Below, in pieces: positions 9,361 through 18,819 of a stretch of DNA of 57,542 bases. The stretch covers positions 1-57,542 of the forward strand of contig CALJOA010000004.1 in assembly GCA_937981585.1 (NCBI GenBank), written 5' to 3'. Under the pieces are notes generated by a model. It had not been told where the DNA came from. It ran no database searches and saw only the letters and a program-made list of their open reading frames with translations. A program made the position numbers and the translations under genes. Within the stretch, counting starts at the first letter, position 1. Every line of letters starts with the position of its first letter. This DNA comes from an uncultured Pirellulaceae bacterium (GTDB taxonomy: Bacteria; Planctomycetota; Planctomycetia; Pirellulales; Pirellulaceae).

Positions 9361-9664
9361 AGAATTGTTGAAATCAGATGGTTGGGACCGCTACTTTTTG
9401 ATCCGATTTGTTGGGACGTGTGGACACTCGGGTTACCTCGACCCTTGAAAAGCCTGATTCTCAAATGGTGGTTAGCTGACTGACGTTGATTTGGAAAGCT
9501 GATACGATGGTATCGAGTCAATTCGGATTTTGCAGTCTAATGGAGCGCTGTGGTTTGATCGCGAATCGCTCTACGGAGAGCAAGATCTGCAGCTTGAGTT
9601 TGGGACTTGCAATTTGATCCCGATCATTTCATTGGCTTACTTCCACCGACGAACCTGATTTTCC
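9361..9664. other. 304-bp intergenic region
   Basis: No ORF, repeat copy or clear terminator stands out. It separates two genes on the same strand and presumably carries the promoter of the DUF502 gene. Confidence 0.5.
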
Positions 9665-10360
9665 ATGCCTGAAGAAAATAGACCCAGTTCGAATATCGGA
9701 TCACTGAGACTGATCCGTAACCGGGTGATCCAGGGGCTGTTTGTCGTGTTGCCTTTTTTCATCACCTACGTGGTGGTCAAGTGGCTTTACGACGCCTTTT
9801 ATTCTATTGCGCTGAGTCCTATCGCGTGGGGTTTGCGTTGGTTTTGGGAGCTTGAAGGCAACGATTCCCCGGGTGTGAAGATTTTGCTTGGGCTGTGTGC
9901 CCTGGGCCTGGTCCTATGGGTGCTGTTTGTCGCTGGGATGTTCTTTCGGTCCCGGTTGCATCAGTTTTTGGATTGGTTTTTGAATTCGGTGCCCGGGGTA
10001 AGCAATATTTATTCCGCTGTCAGTAATGTGTTCAATGCTCTTTCAAGTTCAACGGATCAGCAAAACAAGTTCAAGCGAGTGGTGTTGGTGCAGTTTCCTC
10101 ATCCGGGAATGAAGGCACCTGCGTTTGTGACCGGCGAATGTACCGATGTAGATACCGGAAAGAAGATCCTCAGTGTCTACGTTCCTACGACACCCGTGCC
10201 GACGTCGGGTTACATGTTGCTGGTTGAACAGGATGACGTCATCGAATTGAATTGGGATCTCGAGGAAACACTGCAAGCGATTGTGTCGGGCGGAATTACG
10301 GTTCCCGAAACGGTGACTTACTCAGCGACGCCGACGATCAATATTTCGACAAAGCCTTAG
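9665..10360 (+). CDS. DUF502 family membrane protein
   Basis: A 231-residue protein with two membrane helices, at about residues 20-45 (GLFVVLPFFITYVVVKWLY) and 75-98. A conserved soluble portion follows, with VVLVQFPHPGMKAPAFVTGE and SVYVPTTPVPTSGYML. These stretches and the length are characteristic of the DUF502 family, which occurs widely in bacteria and plants and has no established biochemical activity. It is a single gene, with an 'SRLRGND'-type hairpin repeat between it and the next gene. Confidence 0.9.
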   Translation: MPEENRPSSNIGSLRLIRNRVIQGLFVVLPFFITYVVVKWLYDAFYSIALSPIAWGLRWFWELEGNDSPGVKILLGLCALGLVLWVLFVAGMFFRSRLHQFLDWFLNSVPGVSNIYSAVSNVFNALSSSTDQQNKFKRVVLVQFPHPGMKAPAFVTGECTDVDTGKKILSVYVPTTPVPTSGYMLLVEQDDVIELNWDLEETLQAIVSGGITVPETVTYSATPTINISTKP

Positions 10361-10412
10361 CGTTGTGTGAGCAATTAACTTTTGAATATGGCGCGATCGC
10401 CTGGTTACTTAG

Positions 10413-10492
10413 TCACTCCCGCGCAGGCGAGAGTCCAGTGGAGCGTTAAGTACTGGATTGGACTTGGATCTCGCCTGCGTGGGAATGGCGGG
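10413..10492. repeat. hairpin repeat of the 'SRLRGND' type
   Basis: CACTCCCGCGCAGGCGAGAGTCCA pairs with TGGATCTCGCCTGCGTGGGAATG about 30 bp later. Translated on the - strand it yields DSRLRGSD, the mark of a very widespread extragenic palindrome. A second, more diverged copy lies at 23424-23510. Confidence 0.75.
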
Positions 10493-10546
10493 CTGGGGAT
10501 TCGAGTTCAGTTTGCAAGACATGCCAACCACTAAGAGGCGTGAAAT

Positions 10547-11893
10547 TTGAGTGCTAGAGAGTTCAATTTCGACGGGCTGATTGGGCCGACTCACAACTAT
10601 GCTGGGCTTTCGTTTGGCAACGTTGCGTCAGCGTCCCATCAAAACACGGCTTCCAATCCCCGCGCTGCGGCGCTTCAAGGGCTCGAGAAGATGAAGTTCG
10701 TTGCCGATTTGGGGATCGGCCAATGTGTGTTGCCTCCGCTGCGGCGGCCGCGTTTGGAGTTTCTTCGTGGGCTTGGGTTCTCTGGATCTGATCAGCAGAT
10801 CGTTGACAAGGCTTATAGGCAATGCCCTGCCCTGCTGGCTAGTTGTTTCTCGGCCTCCAGTATGTGGACGGCCAACGCGGCTACCGTTTCCCCATCGTCT
10901 GATTGCCAGGATGGCCGCTTGCATTTGACGCCGGCTAATCTATCCAGCACATTGCACCGTTCGATCGAGCCACCTTCGACGACGCGAAACTTGCGAGCGA
11001 TTTTTTCAGATCATGAACAATTCGTCGTTCATGATCCGCTTCCGTCTCAGTCCGGGCTGTCGGACGAGGGAGCCGCCAATCATACGCGTCTTGCGCCGGC
11101 CCATGATCAAGAAGGTGTTGAGGTGTTCGTCTTTGGCGTTGATACGATCGACCGATCTGCGCCTCGACCTGGGGAGTTTCCGGCCCGGCAAACGTTGCTT
11201 GCCAGCCAGGCCGTTGCCAGAAATCACGGTTTGCCAATGGAGAGGGCTTTTTTTCTGCACCAGAATCCGGCTGCAATTGACGCCGGCGTTTTTCACAACG
11301 ACGTAATCTGCGTTGGCAACGAGAATGTGTTGTTGTGTCATGAACTGGCATTTGTTGATCAGGACAGGCAGTTGAAGCGGTTGAGCACTGAGTTTGAGAA
11401 ACAGTTCGGTTCCCCGTTGGAGGTGATTGAGCTATCTGCCAAAGAGCTTGAATTGACTGATGCCGTCTCAAGCTATTTGTTCAACAGCCAGCTTGTTACT
11501 CTGGCAAACGGGAAAATGACACTGATTTGTCCGCTGGAGTGTAAGGAGAATCCACGCGCGAACCGTTGTCTTGACAAGATCGTTGACGAATCGAACTCGA
11601 TCGAAAAAGTCGAGTTTTTGAATCTTCGCCAAAGCATGAACAACGGAGGCGGGCCGGCGTGTTTGCGACTGCGGGTCGTGCTGACCGAAGAGCAGCAAGC
11701 TGGAATTCACCAAGGCATCGTGTACAGCAAAAAGTTACATGAAGATTTGTTCATGTGGGTCGAATCCAACTATCGCGAGAGGGTTGAGCCAAGTGATTTG
11801 CGCGATCCGGCGTTAATCCGTGAGTCGTATGATGCGATATCCGCGTTGGCTAGAATTCTTGACCTGCCAGAATCGGTTCTGCTTGATTGTTAA
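10547..11893 (+). CDS. astB: N-succinylarginine dihydrolase
   Basis: A 448-residue protein, matching the usual length of AstB. It begins REFNFDGLIGPTHNYAGLSF and carries SMNNGGGPACLRLRVVLT, in which Cys372 (codon 11660-11662) corresponds to the catalytic cysteine of the family. AstB hydrolyses N2-succinylarginine to succinylornithine, CO2 and ammonia in the arginine succinyltransferase pathway. The start is a TTG at 10547 with AAGAGGCG just upstream; no ATG or GTG fits the conserved N-terminus. None of astA, astC, astD or astE lies nearby, so the rest of the pathway must be elsewhere or the enzyme acts on another amidino compound. Confidence 0.93.
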   Translation: MSAREFNFDGLIGPTHNYAGLSFGNVASASHQNTASNPRAAALQGLEKMKFVADLGIGQCVLPPLRRPRLEFLRGLGFSGSDQQIVDKAYRQCPALLASCFSASSMWTANAATVSPSSDCQDGRLHLTPANLSSTLHRSIEPPSTTRNLRAIFSDHEQFVVHDPLPSQSGLSDEGAANHTRLAPAHDQEGVEVFVFGVDTIDRSAPRPGEFPARQTLLASQAVARNHGLPMERAFFLHQNPAAIDAGVFHNDVICVGNENVLLCHELAFVDQDRQLKRLSTEFEKQFGSPLEVIELSAKELELTDAVSSYLFNSQLVTLANGKMTLICPLECKENPRANRCLDKIVDESNSIEKVEFLNLRQSMNNGGGPACLRLRVVLTEEQQAGIHQGIVYSKKLHEDLFMWVESNYRERVEPSDLRDPALIRESYDAISALARILDLPESVLLDC

Positions 11894-12177
11894 TCACTGT
11901 TGATGTTGATTCTGTTTTAAGTGGTAAAAGCCTGCCAACGATCATATCGAAACGTTGGGCGTAATTTCTTTCCCCAGCTCGCTGTGATGTTGTAGAGCGT
12001 TTGCTGACGCGATATTAAATTCCATTTTGCAACACTTGCACTTTGTTTCTTGATGCAAAGTGTGATGGCAGCTATTTTAAAGTAGCTGCCTGCGTTCCTA
12101 AAAACTAATTCAATCGCCTTCCTCAAACTTCTCTTTCCCCATTGCTTCTTCCCCATCGCCCCCTGTTCCCAGGCACT

Positions 12178-12425
12178 GAGAGGTTGTGATTTTATTAGCC
12201 GTTTTGGCGATAGCCACGGTTGAATCGCCGTTAACCGTATCTAGCGCCCAAACGCCCTTACTTTGTAGCGGTGGAGCGCAAGCTCCCCGGTTTTATTCAA
12301 GCGGAACTCTGAGAAACCGGAGGGCTCGCGCCCAATCGCTAAAATTTTGCAGGCGAAGTAAGGGCCATTGGGCTAGCGCCCAAATGGCTGGTGTTGTTAG
12401 GGCGTTTTTTGAAAAAGTCACAGCC
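12178..12425. repeat. palindromic intergenic repeat, copy B, with an internal insertion
   Basis: It starts GAGGTTGTGATTTTATTAGCC, runs into CGTTTTGGCGATAGCCACGG, and ends CAAATGGCTGGTGTTGTTAGGGCG and AAAAAGTCACAGCC, the outer pattern of the family. Between the two halves sits an extra segment (12254-12365) that the other copies lack. It lies about 65 bp upstream of the kinase gene. The 284 bp before it (11894-12177) hold no gene. Confidence 0.85.
12254..12365. mobile_element. 112-bp nested element with 10-bp inverted ends (MITE-like)
   Basis: The segment begins GCCCTTACTT (12254-12263) and ends AAGTAAGGGC (12356-12365), a perfect 10-bp inverted repeat. Inside, AGCTCCCCGGTTT (about 12281-12293) faces AAACCGGAGGGCT (about 12314-12326), so the element can fold into a hairpin. 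It splits repeat copy B. I could not identify a target-site duplication, and no transposase is nearby. Confidence 0.6.
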
Positions 12426-12490
12426 AGTGCGAGTTGTGATTGGTTTCTAGCGTGGAGCCAGCGAACAAGAACTGGTGTCAGAGAGAAAGT

Positions 12491-13978
12491 ATGTCTGAGA
12501 TTTCGAATCAGAGTGCGGCGAAGGAAGGCGAGCAGAAGCGGCTGCTCCAGGGAATTCCAGCGCCCCTCGGTAAATCCCCGCAAATGATTGCGAACTATCA
12601 GATCAGTGGCGTCTTGGGAGTCGGCGCAACTGCGGTAGTTTACTCAGCTGAAAACACTCGCAATGGCGACGGAGTTGCGTTGAAGATTCCGCTTCCCGAT
12701 GTCCTTCTGGATTCCCAGCGGCGTGCGCGATTTGAGTGCGAGGCGAAGATGCTTGCCAAGCTGAAACATCCCAACCTTGTCCAGGTCCACGAAGTTGGCG
12801 TCTCCGATCCAGTTCCGTTTATCGCGATGGAACGCTGCGAAGATTCGGATCTTGGGCATTGGTTGGAGAGACTCATAGCTGGCGGTCATCCGCTTCCCGA
12901 TTGGAAAGAAGTGGTCGAATTGGTCACCACCGTAGCTGAAGCTGTCGACTACGTTCACCAGCAAGGAATCACTCATCGCGACCTCAAGCCGGCCAATATT
13001 TTGCTTAACGAAATGGTTTGTGAGGACAGCAAGTCTGAAAATCTCACGCCGGAATTATCTCAAACATTGCCGCGATTGAGTCAGTTTGAAATCAAAGTCT
13101 CTGATTTTGGGCTTAGCAAGTCGACCGACTTGGCCCTGACTCAGACGCGCTCAAGCATGCTTGTGGGAACTCCGCTTTACATGGCTCCCGAGCAAGTCGA
13201 TTGGCGACAGGAAAAGGCTGTCAACCAACAGAATTCAACTGCCGCCGATGTCTACTCGTTGGGGGCGATCCTGTACCAGTTGTTGACCGGGCGCACTCCG
13301 ATTCAAGGCCAGCACTACTACGAGGTTTTGGAAAGAACCCGCAATCCGCGTATCAAGCCGTTGAGCCAGTTGCGAAGCGACTTGCCTCAGCCGGTTCTCA
13401 AACGTCTTGAAACAATTTGTTCGATTTGTTTGCAACGCAATCCTCAAGCGCGCTATCAGTCGGCAGGAGGGCTTGCTGCAGACCTTCGTCGCTGCCTCAG
13501 TGATGAGCCAGTTGAGGGGCATTCGATTGGCTGGGTGAAATCCGGCGATTTCTGGATTTCAAGCATAAACTGGTTTCCGGTTGTCGGTTGGTTTGCGATT
13601 GCGTGTAGTGCTTTGGTGGCCTTTTGGTTGTTGTTTACATCAATTGGGGCCGGTGTCTATTCAATCGCCGAGGATGCCGAATTGCGATCGCTGTACAGCC
13701 AAGCTTTGACGCTGTTTTTGACTTCGATGATCCCGATGGCATTAGTTGGTTGGGGATGTTTGAAGGAAATGAGGTTGGCTGTCATCGTTGGGATATTGCT
13801 TAACAGTTTCAACTTGATCGCGGGGATTTTGGGGATGTTGGGACGCCCGCTAATGTTTCAAGAGGTCTATTTCAATCAAGACGGCTATTTCTGCTTTACT
13901 ATCCACTTGTTCATTTTTCTCATTTACGCAAGTTTGCAATTGCTGTTAATGGCTGCCTTGATCTCCAGCCGAAAGTGA
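12491..13978 (+). CDS. membrane-anchored serine/threonine protein kinase
   Basis: The ATG at 12491 (495 residues) follows AGAGAGAAAG and is preferred over an upstream TTG at 12440. A full Hanks-type kinase domain spans about residues 35-330: glycine loop GVLGVGATAVV (40-50), ATP-binding Lys65 in VALKIP, catalytic loop HRDLKPAN (162-169), DFG at 205-207, and APEQ in the activation segment. About four membrane helices follow from residue ~365 to the end, with little soluble sensor sequence. The protein therefore probably phosphorylates cytoplasmic targets while anchored in the inner membrane. The substrate is unknown. Such kinases are very numerous in planctomycetes. Confidence 0.93.
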   Translation: MSEISNQSAAKEGEQKRLLQGIPAPLGKSPQMIANYQISGVLGVGATAVVYSAENTRNGDGVALKIPLPDVLLDSQRRARFECEAKMLAKLKHPNLVQVHEVGVSDPVPFIAMERCEDSDLGHWLERLIAGGHPLPDWKEVVELVTTVAEAVDYVHQQGITHRDLKPANILLNEMVCEDSKSENLTPELSQTLPRLSQFEIKVSDFGLSKSTDLALTQTRSSMLVGTPLYMAPEQVDWRQEKAVNQQNSTAADVYSLGAILYQLLTGRTPIQGQHYYEVLERTRNPRIKPLSQLRSDLPQPVLKRLETICSICLQRNPQARYQSAGGLAADLRRCLSDEPVEGHSIGWVKSGDFWISSINWFPVVGWFAIACSALVAFWLLFTSIGAGVYSIAEDAELRSLYSQALTLFLTSMIPMALVGWGCLKEMRLAVIVGILLNSFNLIAGILGMLGRPLMFQEVYFNQDGYFCFTIHLFIFLIYASLQLLLMAALISSRK

Positions 13979-14133
13979 AGGCTCCTTTCGGTTCTCTTCC
14001 CGGTTTGATAAGCCCTCTAAATCTACTGGTTAGCTTTCTTCGGTCGCTTCGTTGTGTCAAAATGATTGACTCACAGTTTGGGCACAAGTGTTGACAACTT
14101 GTGTCTGCCAGGCGCAACTTTCCAGAGATCAAC

Positions 14134-14478
14134 ATGAATTCAAGTTCTGAGCAGTCGGACCAGAATCCGTATCAACCTTCTGATACTGGGCAAGCCAACG
14201 CTAACTCTGCCAACAAGCGTTCCCGCGACGACGCTTATTGGGCCAAAAGCTTGAAAATTGTGGGCGTCATTTTGCTCCTTTGGGCGTTTGTTTCGCTTGG
14301 ATGTGGAATCCTGTTTCGAAACTTGCTTGACAGTTTCAGTGTTGGTGGAGCACCGTTCGGATTCTGGATGGCTCAGCAGGGTTCAATTATCGTATTCCTT
14401 CTGCTGCTTATCGTGTACATGTTCTTGATGAATTGGCTTGACCGCGAGCATGGATTTGGTGACGAGGGCAAGCAATGA
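14134..14478 (+). CDS. sodium:solute symporter small subunit (DUF4212)
   Basis: The ATG at 14134 gives 114 residues; a GTG at 14101 is also in frame but adds nothing conserved. After a polar ~35-residue N-terminus come two membrane helices. The conserved stretch [11 protein letters not shown] ... [13 protein letters not shown] ... NWLDREHGF is diagnostic of the DUF4212 family, the small partner of VC_2705-type symporters. The stop codon overlaps the start of the large subunit (ATGA at 14475-14478), which implies translational coupling. Confidence 0.92.
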   Translation: MNSSSEQSDQNPYQPSDTGQANANSANKRSRDDAYWAKSLKIVGVILLLWAFVSLGCGILFRNLLDSFSVGGAPFGFWMAQQGSIIVFLLLLIVYMFLMNWLDREHGFGDEGKQ

Positions 14479-16340
14479 CACAGGAAATTTGGAACTTCAT
14501 TTTCATCGGTGGTTCGTTTGCGCTTTACATCTGGATCGCGATTCGATCACGGGCTGCAACGACCAAAGAATACTATGTCGCCAGCGGTGGGGTGTCCCCA
14601 TTTGCCAACGGCATGGCGACCGCTGCCGATTGGATGTCCGCCGCGACGTTCATTTCGATGGCGGGGATCGTGGCGGCCAGCGGCTACGACGCGTCGCGAT
14701 TTTTGATGGGCTGGACTGGTGGTTTCGTTTTATTGACGACGCTGATCGTGCCTTACCTGCGGAAGTTTAACAAGTTCACGGTCACCGATTTTTTGGGAGA
14801 CCGATTCTATTCCAACGTTGCTCGCGCGGTGGGCGTGATCTGCGCCGTGTTTATCTGCATGACTTACATCATGGGCCAGATGCGCGGAGTCGGGATCGTA
14901 TTTTCGCGGTTGTTCGAAATTGAAATCTGGCTCGGAGTTCTCATCGGGGCCGGGATTGTTTTCTTCTATGCCGGTTTGGGTGGCATGAAAGGGATTACTT
15001 ATACCCAGGTTGCTCAATATTGCGTCATGGTGTTCGCGTATACGATTCCCGCAATCTTTATTTCGATGTTGCTGACCGGCAACGTTGTGCCACAGTTGGG
15101 TTTGATTGGTGACTTTACCAAAGGCGATGCCGATCCGGTTCCGCTGCTGTCCAAGCTCAACTCGCTCAATTCGGAGCTTGGGTTTGCACAGTACACCGAC
15201 GGAAGCCTGGGCAAGCTGGATATGTTTTGTATCACTGCGGCGTTGATGTGTGGAACGGCGGGGTTGCCGCATGTGATCGTGCGTTTCTTTACCGTCAAAT
15301 CCGTCAATGCGGTGCGTAAGTCCGCTTGTTGGACGTTGTTGTTCATTGCAGTGATCTACCTGACCGCTCCAACGGTTGGCGCTTTCGCACGAACCAACCT
15401 TTTGTCCGAAGTTAACGGTGCCAGCTATGCGGCGGCTCCAGATTGGCTTAAGAATTGGGAGAAGCGAAGCCTCATCGCGTGGGCGGACAAGAACGGCGAT
15501 GGAAAGATTCAGCATTTCGGAGGGGGAGTCGACGCAGAAGGCAAACCTCTGAAAGCCCCCGTTTTCGAAAACAAAAAGGGCTGGATGGCTCGTAACGATG
15601 GCGCCCAGCCTCCAGCGGATCTGGTGTTCAGTGCAAAACCGATCTACGCAGAACGCGAAACCGAATCGGGGCCACGACCGTTAAAGAATGTTTTGGCCGA
15701 CAACGATAATGAGTTTTACTACGACAAAGATATCCTGGTGATGGCCAACCCGGAAATGGCAGGCCTGCCGATGTGGGTGATCGCGCTGGTAATGGCAGGT
15801 TGTGTTGCGGCTGCTCTCTCTACCGCAGCCGGATTGTTGTTGGTTCTGTCAACTTCGATCTCACACGATCTGATGAAAAAAATCGTCAGCCCGTCAATGA
15901 GCGACTCACAAGAGGTCATGTGGGCTCGAGGTGCTTCGTTTGCTTTCCTCGCAATCGCAGCGTATTTCGGAATCAATCCTCCTTCCGACTTCGTTGCCAA
16001 AACAGTCGCGTTTGCATTCGGACTGGCAGCTTCTTCGTTTTTCCCAACGATCTTGATGGGGATTTTTTCCAAGCGAATCAATCGCGAAGGAGCGATCTGT
16101 GGCATGGTTGCAGGGATTGCGTTGACGCTTGGCTACATCATTTACTTTCAGTTCATCGCCGGTCACACAAACTATATCCTTGGAATATCTCCGGAAGGTA
16201 TCGGGTTCTTTGGGATGCTTTTAAATTTCGCGGTGGCATTTCTTGTTTCATACATGACTCCAGCTCCACCTCAAGAAATCGTTGAGATGGTTCAACGCAT
16301 TCGCAATCCGCAGGACGCCGGAACAGCGACACATGAGTAA
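14475..16340 (+). CDS. sodium:solute symporter large subunit, VC_2705/ActP-like
   Basis: A 621-residue SSS-family transporter with about 13 membrane helices. Family features include [20 protein letters not shown] near the N-terminus and [23 protein letters not shown]-like sequence in the second half. A soluble loop at about residues 310-410 contains [10 protein letters not shown], an EF-hand-like Asp-rich loop. From memory a similar loop occurs in relatives, so it is probably not unique. Members take up acetate or other small carboxylates with sodium; the substrate here is not determined. It is coupled to the DUF4212 subunit by a 4-bp overlap. Confidence 0.93.
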   Translation: MTQEIWNFIFIGGSFALYIWIAIRSRAATTKEYYVASGGVSPFANGMATAADWMSAATFISMAGIVAASGYDASRFLMGWTGGFVLLTTLIVPYLRKFNKFTVTDFLGDRFYSNVARAVGVICAVFICMTYIMGQMRGVGIVFSRLFEIEIWLGVLIGAGIVFFYAGLGGMKGITYTQVAQYCVMVFAYTIPAIFISMLLTGNVVPQLGLIGDFTKGDADPVPLLSKLNSLNSELGFAQYTDGSLGKLDMFCITAALMCGTAGLPHVIVRFFTVKSVNAVRKSACWTLLFIAVIYLTAPTVGAFARTNLLSEVNGASYAAAPDWLKNWEKRSLIAWADKNGDGKIQHFGGGVDAEGKPLKAPVFENKKGWMARNDGAQPPADLVFSAKPIYAERETESGPRPLKNVLADNDNEFYYDKDILVMANPEMAGLPMWVIALVMAGCVAAALSTAAGLLLVLSTSISHDLMKKIVSPSMSDSQEVMWARGASFAFLAIAAYFGINPPSDFVAKTVAFAFGLAASSFFPTILMGIFSKRINREGAICGMVAGIALTLGYIIYFQFIAGHTNYILGISPEGIGFFGMLLNFAVAFLVSYMTPAPPQEIVEMVQRIRNPQDAGTATHE

Positions 16341-16508
16341 ATAGGGATCTGATTTTCGATGATACCGGTCTTGCCCAGTCGTTTCAGTTTTCCAGAAGTG
16401 GTTGCTGAGCGATTTCTAGCCAGTGTGACCGCAGGTTTTCGCATTTAAATTCTGCCAGAACTTGTTCGAATATGAATGAAGTCCTACCAACGAAAACCAG
16501 AGATTGAT

Positions 16509-16895
16509 ATGAGCAAACAAGAATCCCAAACTATCGTGCAGAAAACCAATTCGTTTCCAGTCATCGCGTTGTTGCTGGCCAATCTGTTGGCCGTTCTGTT
16601 GACGATGGGAATTCTGCTGGTCAGGACCAAAAGCCTCGTTGATTCTGGCGCCAAGATTTCAGTCGATCGCATCGGAGAAATCAAGCTTGAAGAAGGCAAC
16701 GTAACGTTTGACTTAATGAATCTGGATCCTGCAACCAATCGCCCAAAGGTCATTCAGCAAGTAAGCATGAAAGATGACGACTTTTTGAAGGGCTTCGGTC
16801 AAATGGAAGGCTTGGTCAAAAAGATGATTCAAGCCGGTTTGATCAAAACCAATACGCCTGGCGGATCCGGTCCGGGGGCGGCGCCGAGCGAGTAA
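16509..16895 (+). CDS. small membrane-anchored protein of unknown function
   Basis: 128 residues from the ATG at 16509; another in-frame ATG at 16476 would add 11. One membrane helix at about residues 15-40 (FPVIALLLANLLAVLLTMGIL) is followed by a soluble, charged part of about 85 residues ending in a Gly/Pro-rich tail. I recognise no domain. It follows the symporter gene by about 170 bp on the same strand and may be independent of it. The coding frame has typical codon use and few competing ORFs. Confidence 0.65.
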   Translation: MSKQESQTIVQKTNSFPVIALLLANLLAVLLTMGILLVRTKSLVDSGAKISVDRIGEIKLEEGNVTFDLMNLDPATNRPKVIQQVSMKDDDFLKGFGQMEGLVKKMIQAGLIKTNTPGGSGPGAAPSE

Positions 16896-17277
16896 ACCAC
16901 TCAAACCAGGCGATTGTAGGTCGGGCGCTCTTACTCTTTCTTGCCCGATCCGAGTTCTGCATCAATGCAATGACGATTGAAGACAGGATTTACATGATCA
17001 ACAACATGTTGTGCGATCATTTCAATCATGTTTATCCTGTCTGAAACCATGATTTGCTCGACGGATTTCGACATTCCCAAACACTTGCATGTTCGCATGG
17101 TGAACGGGCAAGAAAGAGTGCCCGTTCTACTGAATGACCTTTCGAAGCTTTTCAACGGCGAGAGTTTCATTTCAACCTCGCATGATCCGTTAGATAGAAA
17201 AAAACTGTGTGGCAGAACTGTGGGTGGCTGGGGTCGGAACACGAGGTTACGAGTGTGTAGCCCCCAGAAGTTTGCGT
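16896..17277. other. 382-bp convergent intergenic region with a dispersed repeat
   Basis: It separates convergent genes. The left part is the reverse copy of the TAAACATGAT/ATCATGTAAATCCTGT repeat. The rest shows no ORF or clear terminator. Confidence 0.6.
16941..17092 (-). repeat. ATCATGTAAATCCTGT-type dispersed repeat, reverse copy
   Basis: On the - strand it reads AAACATGATTGAAATGATCG ... TTGATCATGTAAATCCTGTC and matches 7744-7887 over most of its length, including the outer GTGTTTRGGAATG and TCGGGCA ends. An apparent 103-codon ORF across it (16931-17242, -) is a product of the repeat. Confidence 0.8.
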
Positions 17278-18819
17278 TTAAGCCTCAGGCCCGCAAATGT
17301 ACTCGCGCCAGCTACTGAGCTGTTCTTCGGTCAAGCTGTTAGGCCGTTGGATTTCGTAACGGAACGCTTTGTTGGTATCACCGCCGATTTTGACTTTGAT
17401 CTTCAAGCGTCCATTTTCTTCGTAAGCGAATCGGACCTCGATTTTGGTTCCGATCTCAAGAGTTTCCGGCAAGTCCCAGATAGCGCAACGGCCCAACTGA
17501 GAACAATCCTCGGGATCAACGCTTTCGCCCTCCACGATCTGCACCAAGATTGACTCCTGATTTTTGCGATGCGTTTTGAAGACGCGTCGTGAGACAACCG
17601 GAAGTGGCGTATTGCGTGGGATCAGTGGGACGACCTTCCGGATTCCCGTTTCGACTTCGTTGGCGACGACACCGAGACTGTGTGAGTTCACGTTCTTGAT
17701 TTCGGCAGGTCGAAACGCGCTTGAGCTTTTATGCAGCAGCATTGCCGAACGAAGGGCGGCACCATGGGCGACGGCTTCGTCGGGCGAAAGAGAATTGTCT
17801 GGTACTTGTCCCGACAACGACCGAAGCATCTCCTGAACGGCGGGCATCCGCGTTGAACCGCCAACGAGGACTACTTTGTCGATATCTGCCCACTGCATGT
17901 TTGCCGATTTGAGCGTTTGGCGGACAGTGAAGTCGGTTCGGTCAAGCAAATCAAGCGTCATTTCTTCGAATTCTTCTCGGGTTACTTCCGATTTGAAAGA
18001 AGACGATCCGCACGTGCATTCGACTTGGGTCCTCGATCGAGTTGAGAGAGTTTCCTTGGCCTCTTTGCAATCGCGGAGCAACTTACCTAGCGCGGTATCG
18101 TCCTGGCGCGGGTCGATTCCGTGATTGCTTTTGAAGTTCTCGGAAATGTGATCGATCAAGCGTTGGTCCCAGTCCTGACCGCCCAGTCGCATGTCGCCAT
18201 CGGTGGCGATCGTTCTGAAGTTGTCCTTGCTGACTTCCATCACCGTTACGTCGAACGTTCCGCCACCGAGATCGTAGACCAGAACGTTAAGTGGCTGATC
18301 GACCTTGCCGGCAATGTTGATCCAGCCGGCGTGGTATCCGTAGGCGACCGCAGCTGCGGTTGGTTCGTTGATGATATCCAGGACCTCGAGTCCGCCAATG
18401 AAGCCTGAATCCTGTGTGGCTTTACGTCGAACTTCGTCAAAGTAAGCCGGGACTGTGATGACGGCTTGGTTGAACTGACCGGCGACGCGTGTGGCATCGG
18501 ATTTTAGTTTGTTGAGAATCCAGCCTTGGAGTGCTTCGGGTGGATAGCGCCGATCACCAAAGACTTTGTCGTAGACCTGATTCCCGATTTGGCGCTTGGG
18601 GCAGTCTGCGACGTTCTCAAGCTCGGTTGCGCGAGCCTTGATCGCTTCACGACCCACAATGACGTCATCGCCATCAAACAGAACGACACTGGGCGTGAGC
18701 AAATCGCCTTCTGCATTGGGGATCGTTACCGGGCGACCGTTGTCGTTGACGTGAGCGATGACGCTATAAGTCGTACCTAAATCGATACCGACGGCTGGTT
18801 TGTTGTTTGTGTCACTCAT
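17278..18819 (-). CDS. Hsp70-family chaperone lacking the lid domain
   Basis: The ATG at 18819 gives 513 residues; a TTG one codon upstream is also in frame. The ATPase domain is complete, with GIDLGTTYSV (phosphate 1, near residue 9), YDLGGGTFDVTV (phosphate 2) and VLVGGSTRMPAV (adenosine). A beta-type substrate-binding domain follows, but the protein stops at RPNSLTEEQLSSWREYI, where the helical lid of DnaK (about 638 residues) would begin. No DnaJ or GrpE gene is adjacent and no CIRCE element is visible upstream. It is therefore more likely a specialised Hsp70 than the main DnaK. Confidence 0.92.
   Translation of the reverse strand: MSDTNNKPAVGIDLGTTYSVIAHVNDNGRPVTIPNAEGDLLTPSVVLFDGDDVIVGREAIKARATELENVADCPKRQIGNQVYDKVFGDRRYPPEALQGWILNKLKSDATRVAGQFNQAVITVPAYFDEVRRKATQDSGFIGGLEVLDIINEPTAAAVAYGYHAGWINIAGKVDQPLNVLVYDLGGGTFDVTVMEVSKDNFRTIATDGDMRLGGQDWDQRLIDHISENFKSNHGIDPRQDDTALGKLLRDCKEAKETLSTRSRTQVECTCGSSSFKSEVTREEFEEMTLDLLDRTDFTVRQTLKSANMQWADIDKVVLVGGSTRMPAVQEMLRSLSGQVPDNSLSPDEAVAHGAALRSAMLLHKSSSAFRPAEIKNVNSHSLGVVANEVETGIRKVVPLIPRNTPLPVVSRRVFKTHRKNQESILVQIVEGESVDPEDCSQLGRCAIWDLPETLEIGTKIEVRFAYEENGRLKIKVKIGGDTNKAFRYEIQRPNSLTEEQLSSWREYICGPEA

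Noticed and set aside
12293-12583. ORFs across repeat copy B
   Set aside because: They are read-through of the repeat and its nested element and overlap the start of the kinase gene in another frame.
14730-15515. 261-codon ORF on the - strand
   Set aside because: Antisense to the sodium:solute symporter. No signal peptide, domain or ribosome site supports it.
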